Assembly: GCA_024638525.1 (NCBI GenBank)
Contig: JAHEKB010000007.1
Location: 1 to 21,801 of the forward strand
DNA from: Bacteroidota bacterium
GTDB lineage: Bacteria; Bacteroidota; Bacteroidia; NS11-12g; UBA9320
Direction: 5' to 3'
Length of the DNA stretch: 21,801 nt
Shown: piece by piece, positions 1-8,000 of the stretch
How the letters are laid out: each line of letters starts with the position of its first letter
Numbering within the stretch: position 1 is the first letter of the stretch
Notes under the pieces: generated by a model
Database searches by the model: none
What the model was told of the DNA's origin: nothing
The model's input: the letters and a program-made list of their open reading frames with translations, nothing else
Program-made: the position numbers and the translations under genes

Positions 1-67
1 TTTCTACTACGTGAAAATGCAAGTACGCGGAACAGTGGTCACTAAGAAAGTGATGCTGAACCAGTAA
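1..67 (+). CDS. C-terminal end of a T9SS cargo protein (partial)
   Basis: Only the last 21 codons and the TAA stop are inside the window; the gene begins upstream of base 1. The peptide starts FYYVKMQVRG and ends KKVMLNQ. This is the last strand and terminal signal of a type A T9SS C-terminal sorting domain, which directs export across the outer membrane and attachment to the cell surface or release. The DNA is identical, base for base, to the 3' end of the 1399-residue gene at 5051-9250, so this is a paralogue of that gene or a copy of its 3' end. The rest of the protein cannot be judged from here. Confidence 0.85.
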   Translation, partial: FYYVKMQVRGTVVTKKVMLNQ

Positions 68-90
68 TCATAAAAGAACAATAAAATCAA

Positions 91-119
91 GGGGGGCTAT
101 TAAGTCCCCCTTTTTTTTT
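91..119 (+). terminator. Rho-independent terminator of the upstream T9SS cargo gene
   Basis: A G-rich stem (GGGGGGC pairing with GTCCCCC, including one G-T pair) closes a six-base TATTAA loop and is followed by nine T residues. It starts 23 bases after the TAA stop of the partial gene. The same terminator recurs at 9274-9302. Confidence 0.93.
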
Positions 120-200
120 GATGTAAATTTTAGTAACTGTTAAGTCATGAAAAAACCTTACTAGTTCATAGCTGAAGAGTACTAAGGACAAGGCTAATAC

Positions 201-227
201 AGCATTCTTTTTGCAGTAAAAGATGCT
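201..227. other. Imperfect inverted repeat in the 3' region between convergent genes
   Basis: AGCATTCTTTT (201-211) and AAAAGATGCT (218-227) can form a ten-pair hairpin with one bulged T and a six-base loop. It lies about 60 bases past the stop of the leftward FG-GAP gene, between that gene and the left terminator. Neither strand has a proper T-run after it, so it is not a standard intrinsic terminator. It might be a 3'-end stabilising hairpin of the leftward mRNA, or chance. The rest of 120-286 shows no ORF or recognisable RNA. Confidence 0.35.
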
Positions 228-286
228 AAATTCAGATAGAATGAACTGGCTCAATTAAAGTGCTGTTAAGAAATCCCTCTCTAATT

Positions 287-3200
287 TCAGAGTACCTTAA
301 ATAGCTTCAACTCTCCGTGATTCACACTGACCAAATAGTGCTGAACACCATTAATCATAATGGGTTTAATCCCCTTGGCTACTTCTGGCACATAGAATCC
401 GGTGGCCCTGCGATGTGACAACTTTCCGTCATCACTAAGTTCTAGATACAGTCCATTTAAACCATCAACCCACCCAAGTTCCACTTTGTTGTCGTATGAA
501 TTACCAATGGCTAAAACAGAAGCTGTAGAACTGTGGTAATGAAAATCATAGATAGGGGAAAATTGCGCATCTGCAGGGAGAGATCGCGCAACATACTTGC
601 CGTCAATATTCTCAAAAAGGGTACTCTCTAGATGATTTGCACTCAAGCGTGTAGCTGTTCCAGGGAGTTTCTTTAAGATCTCAGACGTATTGGTCACAGC
701 ATAATCTTCAAAAAATTTATAATGCGTATTCATGAAATAGCGCATTTGTGCATTTATTTCTGCCTTGGAATAAATAGGAGCCAGAACATCTCCATAGTAT
801 TGGCTTACCATAGCATCGAAACTGCCATTGCCATCAAGATCTCCAAAGTCAACTACTATAGGCTTGTCGTCTGTAGCCATATATTGAGCATTTAAACCAA
901 TGTTTCCGGCAAAAAGATCTAAGTCTCCATCCTGATCATAGTCAATGGCTTCAACTGAATTCCACCATCCAACGTATCCATCTAAGCCTAGCGTTGCACT
1001 TTGATTCTCAAATCCTGAGCCTGTATTTAAAAGTGCTTTAATGGACATCCATTCACCCGCAATTAAAAGGTCCAATTTGTTATCTCCATTAATGTCCGCA
1101 AAACGGGCTTTGTTCACCAAGCCTAAATTCATCAAATCTTTGGCCCATCCTGCTTGGTTGATTGTAAACTTTCCGTTTTCATTCATTAGAAAATAGCTGG
1201 GATGATGTTTTGGGTATTGACCGGCTATCACATTCCCTCCAATAAATAAGTCCAGGTCGTTGTCGCCATCTATATCTGCAACTTCTACGCAAGCGGTGTT
1301 AATATTTAACTTCGGGAGTAAATCAGATGCTAAAAAGTTAGCGGCACCATCATTAAGGTATAGGATGTCTTGGTATAGTGGATCATTGGGATTTTGAAAT
1401 TCATTGCTTCCACTTGCCAAGTACAAATCAAGGTCTCCGTCATTGTCTGCATCAAAAAAAGCAACATCTACCACTTCAGTTTGACTTAAGTTTAACCATG
1501 GCCCCTGTTTGAGACTAAAGTTGCCAGCCTTTTGCTGAAGGTACATTTGACAAGGATATTTAGCCGTTCCGCTTAAAAAGAAATCTTCCAAACCGTCGCC
1601 ATTTAGGTCACCTACTTCTAAGCCTGGGCCTCGTTTAGAGAACATGTGAGGGAGTAGCGGTTCGCGTTTAAAATCCACATATCCAGTTTCAACATGAGTT
1701 ATTTCCCCGAGCACTTCAGCACTAACATCGCTGAACAGGAAATTGCTGTTTTCAATGTATTCGCCATTTCGGATAATTGCATCAGTTTCTTTTACTATTA
1801 GCTTTTGATTGATCTCAGGCTTCAGAAGCACACTCGTTTTCCCAGAAGGCCAATCTATACGTATAGAGTCTATAAGATCAGAAGAACCGAGGCCAAAGTG
1901 TAAATAGGGAGATACAGAAGAATTGTATCCTCGTACCGTATACAGTTCGGCATATTGGATGCTTTCACCTTGGAACACTGTTGCTTTGGACCCCAAACCC
2001 ATTCGATTGCTCTCAGATCCTTCAAGTTCCAATTGAATGAAGTTGTCTCCGGCACCGAAATTCTTATAAATGCTCACCTGTTGATTCATGTTACAGGCGA
2101 TCAGATCCAGCTTACCGTCGTTATTAAGGTCAGCATAGGCTGCGCCATTTGAAACGGTCTTTTCATCCAGACCCCAATCTCTACTGACATCAGAAAATTT
2201 GAGATTTCCCTCATTCTTGTAGGCGTAGTTTGCTGTTCTTTTATTCGGCAACTGCTCAGCCAACTCATTGATGGTCATATTGCGATTGTTCTTTTTCAGA
2301 AAATTTGCCTGATAATTAACAAAGTCCATATTGGTTACATCTCTATAGTATCCATTGGTAACATAGAGATCTTTCCAACCATCATTGTCATAATCTGCAA
2401 AAAGAGGAGCCCAGCTCCAATCTGTTGCTATCGTTCCGCTGTAACACGCAATCTCATTAAATTCCTTTTCTCCCGTATTCAATTGCAAAGTGTTCTTCAT
2501 GTTCTGATGGCCATAACCTTCTTGTAACCGAATGATGTAAAAGTCAAAATTGGAAGGACCAGTAAGCAATTTGCGGTGGTAATTGTCTTGGGGTAGCATG
2601 TCCAATACGGTGAGGTCCACCAGTCCGTCATTGTTAAAATCTGCAGCATCACTTCCCATGGCATTGGTACTCGTGTGTTTGAAGTACTCTTTATGCGATT
2701 CTACAAATGTCCCATCTCCTTGATTTATGTAACAGAAGTCTGGACCGAAGTAATCGTTACAGACGTAAAGGTCTGTATATCCATCGCGGTTAAAGTCTGT
2801 TGAGGCAATGCTCAATGCAAAACTATGCGACCCCACACCTGCTTCTTCAGTAACATCAGTGAAAGTCTCGTCGCCATTATTTTTGAATAAGCGGTCAGTA
2901 CTTCTGGCTTCGTTGATCTCATGTACGCTGAATTTCCGGATATCATCCTCAAAGTTTATGGGGTGATTGCCTACGAATAGATCTAAATCGCCATCGTTAT
3001 CCATATCAAAGAAGCTGGCCATACTGCTGAAACCATTGTTATTGATGCCCATTTTTTCAGCGGACTCGGTAAATGTTCCGTCCCCATTGTTCATGAACAT
3101 ATAGTTTTCGCGCTCTTCATCACTAAAAAATGGATTGTCTTTGCATACATAGATATCCATGAACCCATCATTATTTACATCTGCCATCACGGTTCCCGTA

Positions 3201-3541
3201 CAGAAGTTAGAGGTAGATATTCCAGCTTGCTCGGTAATGTCTTCAAATTGGAATTCGCCAAGATTTCTGTATAGTTTACAATCCCCTTGATTTGAAGAGA
3301 AGAATACATCGAGTAGACCATCCCTGTCAATGTCTCCAACTGAAACCCCATTGCCATTATATATGTATTCATAGGTTTCAATATTCATTTCATCCGTTTC
3401 TATGACTTCATTGATAAAGTCAATGCCCGTTTCCGCGCTGGAAAGCAGTTTAAACATCTTTGACTCTTGACGCTCATTCTTCTTCTTTTCTCCGCAGGAT
3501 GAAAAGACAACCAATAATGCAAGTGTGATATACTTATTCAT
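287..3541 (-). CDS. FG-GAP/VCBS-repeat and ASPIC/UnbV-domain lipoprotein (CRTAC1-like)
   Basis: A predicted 1084-residue lipoprotein: a short hydrophobic signal ends at Cys16 (VFSSC), followed by a Lys/Glu-rich stretch. It carries about 13 calcium-binding DxDxDG-type loops (for example DIDRDGLLD, DMDNDGDLD, DFNNDGLVD, DADNDGDLD, DYDQDGDLD), as in FG-GAP/VCBS beta-propeller repeats. About seven lie before and six after a central ASPIC/UnbV domain at roughly residues 505-585 (SNRMGLGSKATVF, then DSIRIDWPSGK). This suggests two propellers joined by the ASPIC module. The gene is second in an operon: its ATG lies one base past the stop of the haloperoxidase-like gene, so the two are probably translated together and act at the cell surface. 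Such proteins usually bind ligands or partners rather than catalyse; its ligand is unknown. No clear terminator follows. Confidence 0.88.
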   Translation of the reverse strand: MNKYITLALLVVFSSCGEKKKNERQESKMFKLLSSAETGIDFINEVIETDEMNIETYEYIYNGNGVSVGDIDRDGLLDVFFSSNQGDCKLYRNLGEFQFEDITEQAGISTSNFCTGTVMADVNNDGFMDIYVCKDNPFFSDEERENYMFMNNGDGTFTESAEKMGINNNGFSSMASFFDMDNDGDLDLFVGNHPINFEDDIRKFSVHEINEARSTDRLFKNNGDETFTDVTEEAGVGSHSFALSIASTDFNRDGYTDLYVCNDYFGPDFCYINQGDGTFVESHKEYFKHTSTNAMGSDAADFNNDGLVDLTVLDMLPQDNYHRKLLTGPSNFDFYIIRLQEGYGHQNMKNTLQLNTGEKEFNEIACYSGTIATDWSWAPLFADYDNDGWKDLYVTNGYYRDVTNMDFVNYQANFLKKNNRNMTINELAEQLPNKRTANYAYKNEGNLKFSDVSRDWGLDEKTVSNGAAYADLNNDGKLDLIACNMNQQVSIYKNFGAGDNFIQLELEGSESNRMGLGSKATVFQGESIQYAELYTVRGYNSSVSPYLHFGLGSSDLIDSIRIDWPSGKTSVLLKPEINQKLIVKETDAIIRNGEYIENSNFLFSDVSAEVLGEITHVETGYVDFKREPLLPHMFSKRGPGLEVGDLNGDGLEDFFLSGTAKYPCQMYLQQKAGNFSLKQGPWLNLSQTEVVDVAFFDADNDGDLDLYLASGSNEFQNPNDPLYQDILYLNDGAANFLASDLLPKLNINTACVEVADIDGDNDLDLFIGGNVIAGQYPKHHPSYFLMNENGKFTINQAGWAKDLMNLGLVNKARFADINGDNKLDLLIAGEWMSIKALLNTGSGFENQSATLGLDGYVGWWNSVEAIDYDQDGDLDLFAGNIGLNAQYMATDDKPIVVDFGDLDGNGSFDAMVSQYYGDVLAPIYSKAEINAQMRYFMNTHYKFFEDYAVTNTSEILKKLPGTATRLSANHLESTLFENIDGKYVARSLPADAQFSPIYDFHYHSSTASVLAIGNSYDNKVELGWVDGLNGLYLELSDDGKLSHRRATGFYVPEVAKGIKPIMINGVQHYLVSVNHGELKLFKVL

Positions 3542-3542
3542 T

Positions 3543-4874
3543 TTATTTTTTAAAAGTGATGTTATTCAAAATCAATTCACCTACTTGATTTCCCATGGTG
3601 ATGCCATTATCAATGGCCGGCATGAAGTGAATTCCTCCATACAGCCTGCTAATCGCAGCTTCATTAGAAGCCTCTCGAAAAGAGTTAAACTCTCTAGAAG
3701 GCAAACCATAAGGAACCTCGGTTGAATCAATGAAATGATAATCCTGCCCTACAATTGAGCTGAGAAAGGTTGCAGCAGATGCGGAAGCCACACTATGACC
3801 ACTGGGATATTCTGGGAAGGCCGGGGTCTGCAATATGGGCTCCCAATCTTTATCTATATATTCTTTGATCACCGTTTCGGGTCTAATGTAATTGCTCTTA
3901 TACTTCTCAGTCCAACAGGCAATAAATGCATCGTGTAGGGTTAAAGACACTCCTGCCATGACCATGGCACCTTGCATCAAGCTCATATCCTCTGCATCTA
4001 GAGATTGTAGGGCAATATGTACCCAATGGCCACCTGGAGATATCTTTTGTAGAAAATACATCATGTGACCGTGATGGTGCGAAATGTTAGGGTTACAATC
4101 CCAAAATTGTGCAATGGAGGTTTTGATGGAGTCAGCATTATTAACGGTTTCCAGTACCTCTAAGGTTTCATTGTAGAATGCACTTTCTTGAGAAACATCG
4201 TAAGCTGTGGGTCTTTCTGGCTCGAACTGGTTGGCAGAGTCCAATACAAACGGTCTGATTTCGCTCCAATGCGGTTCAATGGCAGGCATATAATCAGGGG
4301 ATGTGGGTTGCCAAAAGCCATCGGGATCCGCTGGGGCAAATTCTCCAAAATTTCTAGTTTCTTTATACATATCCGAGTCTGCCCATTCCAGAATAGCTTC
4401 TGCCACTTGAGAACTGTATTCCATGCTGTTTTTAAAAACTACAGGATCCAAATTGGATTTAATTTCATCCAATTTAGCTGCTCTATAATTGGATACCAAG
4501 GTGTCATTATAAACCAGTTTCAGAGAAACTGCGGTGAATGCGTTGAAGGCGACAAGTTCTAAATTGTAAATCAGAGTACTATCTGGAACAATCCGAATAT
4601 CCATTTCGTTGAGTTGCCCTGACAAATTGATATAATCTGTATGGAAGGGTTCCAATGCTGTATAGGCTGCAATATTTGGATAGGCATAATTTCTCGCCGC
4701 AACTGGAGGCGTAAAGTGCCTCTCGACCTGTGCATTGGTTAAATTTTTATTGCATTCGATTAAAATTCTTGAGTTGATGTCGCCTACTTCCTCTTTTGGT
4801 TCATCTTGACAAGCAGTTAAAAATGCTAGACACGCCAACAGCACTGAGAACTTGCGATTATTGAAAAGTTTCAT
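3543..4874 (-). CDS. Vanadium-dependent haloperoxidase/PAP2-family lipoprotein
   Basis: A 443-residue lipoprotein with lipobox LTAC ending at Cys22 and an acidic QDEP stretch after it, which resembles the Bacteroidota surface-lipoprotein export signal. The full vanadate/phosphate-binding signature of the PAP2 and vanadium haloperoxidase superfamily is present: Lys324 and Arg331-Pro in a KX6RP motif, Pro357-Ser-Gly-His360, and Ser409-Arg410 with His416 (SRLYGGIH). In this family the first His is the acid/base residue and the last His ligates vanadate. Members oxidise iodide, bromide or chloride with hydrogen peroxide, or act as phosphatases; Zobellia iodoperoxidases are the nearest characterised relatives I can name. 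Halide specificity cannot be read from sequence. It is the first gene of an operon with the FG-GAP/ASPIC lipoprotein. No convincing promoter was seen upstream on this strand. Confidence 0.9.
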   Translation of the reverse strand: MKLFNNRKFSVLLACLAFLTACQDEPKEEVGDINSRILIECNKNLTNAQVERHFTPPVAARNYAYPNIAAYTALEPFHTDYINLSGQLNEMDIRIVPDSTLIYNLELVAFNAFTAVSLKLVYNDTLVSNYRAAKLDEIKSNLDPVVFKNSMEYSSQVAEAILEWADSDMYKETRNFGEFAPADPDGFWQPTSPDYMPAIEPHWSEIRPFVLDSANQFEPERPTAYDVSQESAFYNETLEVLETVNNADSIKTSIAQFWDCNPNISHHHGHMMYFLQKISPGGHWVHIALQSLDAEDMSLMQGAMVMAGVSLTLHDAFIACWTEKYKSNYIRPETVIKEYIDKDWEPILQTPAFPEYPSGHSVASASAATFLSSIVGQDYHFIDSTEVPYGLPSREFNSFREASNEAAISRLYGGIHFMPAIDNGITMGNQVGELILNNITFKK

Positions 4875-4964
4875 TGAATGCGAAATTAAGCTATGTTAAT
4901 GGGCTTCACCAACTTCATTTGAATGTCTTAAGTGAGGTTTTTCGAAAAAAATGATGCAACCTTT

Positions 4965-4995
4965 TTGTAAACGCGTATCTAAATTAATAGATTTG
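4965..4995 (+). promoter_or_regulatory. Bacteroidota-type promoter for the 1399-residue T9SS cargo gene
   Basis: A TTG at 4965-4967 and TAGATTTG at 4988-4995 are 20 bases apart. They match the Bacteroidota housekeeping consensus TTG ... TAnnTTTG with usual spacing. The expected transcription start is near 4999-5002, giving a leader of about 50 bases before the ATG at 5051. Confidence 0.65.
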
Positions 4996-5003
4996 GCAGC
5001 TGT

Positions 5004-5020
5004 CTATAGGTGAACTATAG
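5004..5020 (+). promoter_or_regulatory. Dyad/hairpin at the predicted mRNA 5' end
   Basis: Two copies of the palindrome CTATAG (5004-5009 and 5015-5020) flank a GTGAA spacer, so the transcript could form a six-pair hairpin with a five-base loop. It begins only a few bases after the predicted start site. An outer AT-rich inverted pair (CTAAATT at 4979-4985, AATTTAG at 5023-5029) encloses it. It could be a 5' mRNA-stabilising hairpin or an operator dyad; the stem is short, so chance is possible. Confidence 0.4.
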
Positions 5021-5050
5021 CAAATTTAGTGTAACACAAGACGTTAATTT

Positions 5051-8000
5051 ATGAAAAAAACAATTACCTTATTAGAAAAAAGCTTTCGACAATTATGGAT
5101 GAAAACTGCCGTACTTTCGGCCTTTTTCATGCTGTTTGGCCTTGCGGCCTCAGCGCAGTACACAGCAACCACGCATACGTATGGTTGTCAATGGACCAAT
5201 GGTAGTAACAACTACGATAGGTACAGTACAATTGAATCTGTAGAAATTGCAGATGCACAAGGCAATGTGCTATACTCTAAAGCCGGAGACGGTTGTAACA
5301 ACCGTCCTAACGGAACAGTTGTAACAGGCGGTCACTTTAGCGTTATAGAGTCTCAACCAGCCTTTACCCTGTCGTCGGGTAGCGAATACACCATAACGGT
5401 TGGTGTAGATAATGTATTGAATAGTTCAGTTCGCACCTACATTGGTGTTTGGATTGACTTCAATGCAAATGGATCTTATGAGAGTTCTGAGTTTGTTACT
5501 CCAACATCGGGTATCAACATCAATCCAGGAACAACAAGATCTTGGACTTTTACTGTTCCATGTTCTGTAAGTACAGACCCTACAAGAATGCGCGTTAGGT
5601 CTAATTACGGAAATTCAACTGCTTATAGGTGGACTGCAAGTCAATCTCAATCCCAAGGATATTATGGAGAAACTGAAGATTTTGCAATGGATCTTGCCTT
5701 GGCAACGGGGATCAGCTCTGACTTTTTCCTTCCAGACACGGCCTTTGTGGGTACTATCGTACAAATGACCAATGGTTCTCAGGGGAACATCACTAGTTCA
5801 TGGGACATTGACAACGACGGTAGCTATGACTACATTTCAGCTAATGCAGAGCACATATACACTGCAACGGGAACCTATGAAGTTAAGCTGCGTAATTACA
5901 ATTGTGCAGGAACAGATTCAACAACCAAGACCATTGAGATTGTTAATCCAACAGCCCCACCGGTAGCTGATTTTGTAGCTACGAAGAATGTGGTTGAGTT
6001 GTTTGATGTATTTCAGTTGATTGATTTGAGTTCAAACGGGGCGACCTATTGGAACTGGTATTTGACCAACGGCACGGACACGATAGACTATTTGGATTTG
6101 GGCGACCTACAGGGCGGCGATCCATATGTAAACAGGAACCCTACGATTTTTACGGGTACCAATCCAATTGGATTCCCTAAGCTATTCCCTGACCGCGGAT
6201 TGTGGACAGTATGCTTACAGTCTAGTAACGGACTTGGATCTTCAGCGGTGAGCTGCAAGACGGATTACATCGAGGTAACTAAGACGTCCTTTAATATGGG
6301 TCCAGAGACGAGTTTACCAGCCAATATCATTACGGCGGAGACCGGAACTTTGTATGACAAGGGCGGACCGTTCAATGACTATACGGTACCAGAGGCGAAC
6401 TTGGAGGCATTGATTGCCCCATGTGGAGCGACCAGCGTTACCTTGGAGTTTGCACAGTTCAAGTTATTGAGCAATGCGAATTTGAAGATATACGATGGAG
6501 TAAATGCGCTAGGTACACCGCTTCACCCAGGTGACGGATTTACGGAGGGCAACGCACCAACGGGACCAATCACGAGTAATTCGGGATTGTTGTATTTGTT
6601 GTGGAACTCTAGTACTGGAAGCACGGATTCAGGCTTTATAGCCAACTGGACAAGTGTAACGGGATCTGGAGCTGCACCGGTAGCTAATTTTGAGATAGCG
6701 GGCAACAATGGCGCGATCACCAATGACACTTTGGTCAATGCGGTATGGTATGATTTCACCAATACCTCAGAGAACGACGAAGGAAACACCAGTTATGAGT
6801 GGACGATAGATGGCACCAATTATTTCAGCAAGGATCTTCCAAATCAGATATTCTTGACCAATGGCGCCCATACGGTAAGCTTGAAGGTAACCACTTGCGA
6901 TGGCCAGACAGACACTAAGACTTTAGGCATCACGGTAGTACACCCAGGTTCACCAACATTCATTGATTTTGTTGCTGACAACAGAAGGCCACGCGTTGGA
7001 GAGACGGTAACCTTCTCAGCCATGAGTGATAAGGCAAACATGTGGGAGTTCACTATCTTCCCTAATACAGGAGTAACAGCGGAGGCACCCATCAGCAATG
7101 CATTGGATGAGCGTACGTTCACCTTCTCCTCACCGGGTAAGTATACGGTACAGTGTAAGGCATACAATGTGGTGGATTCCACATCAAGTGAGAACACAGC
7201 AATCAAGGCCAACTACATCATCGTAGTGGATCACTGTAGACCGATCATCAGTGTAACGACCAGTTCAGACGTGGGTATATCCCGAGTAATGTTGACAGAG
7301 GAGTCAACGGGTACGGTATACGAGAACGAGAGCATGACGGGAGTTGACTATGAGAACTTCACGGACTTAGGTACGATCGAGTTGAACTTTGGAGGCACAT
7401 ATAACTTTGAGGTAGACAGAGCGACCAACACCAACCCAATGAGCAGAAAGATCTGGGTCGACTGGAACGTTGATGGAGACTTTGACGATGCGGGTGAGGA
7501 AGTAGCAAGTCAAGCTACGGGAACAAGCCTGACATGGGATGGAGACATCATCGTACCAAATGCGGCCAATGCATTTGAGGCGAATACGATCATGCGTGTA
7601 GGTGTGAGTTACGGTACGGATCCAAACGAGCCATGTGGAGCGAGTAGTGGCGTAGCCAATGCCAACAGGATTGGAGAGTTCGAGGACTATTCAGTGCGAG
7701 TGGTGAATGACGGCGACGATCCATGGATAACGTTGAACGGCGACGATACGGTTTACGTAGAGCAAGGATCGATTTATTCAGATTTAGGAGCGATGGCGTA
7801 TGACCCAAGTCAAGGAGACATCACCTCAGAGATTGTAACCACATCTAACGTAAACGAGAGTTTGACGGGTATATACCAAGTAACATACTGTGTAGAGGAT
7901 GCATCGGGCAATGAAGCTCCATGTGTAACCCGAACAGTATATGTTGTAGTGGATCAGACCCCACCAGTAATTACCTTGAATGGTGCTGCAGTGGATACGA

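Larger units (their letters stand above)
1..121 (+). repeat. Perfect direct repeat, left copy
   Basis: Bases 1-121 are identical to 9184-9304. The repeat covers 21 codons of coding sequence, the stop, the short 3' UTR and the whole terminator, and identity is lost just after the T-run. The left limit is set only by the window edge, so the true repeat may be longer. Perfect identity in non-coding sequence points to recent duplication or gene conversion rather than protein-level constraint. Confidence 0.95.

Noticed and set aside
201..227. Intrinsic terminator for the FG-GAP gene
   Set aside because: The hairpin is not followed by a T-run on the minus strand, so I listed it only as an inverted repeat.
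4188..4562. Open frame of 124 codons opposite the haloperoxidase gene
   Set aside because: It lies wholly within a gene with intact catalytic motifs on the other strand and shows no recognisable domain.
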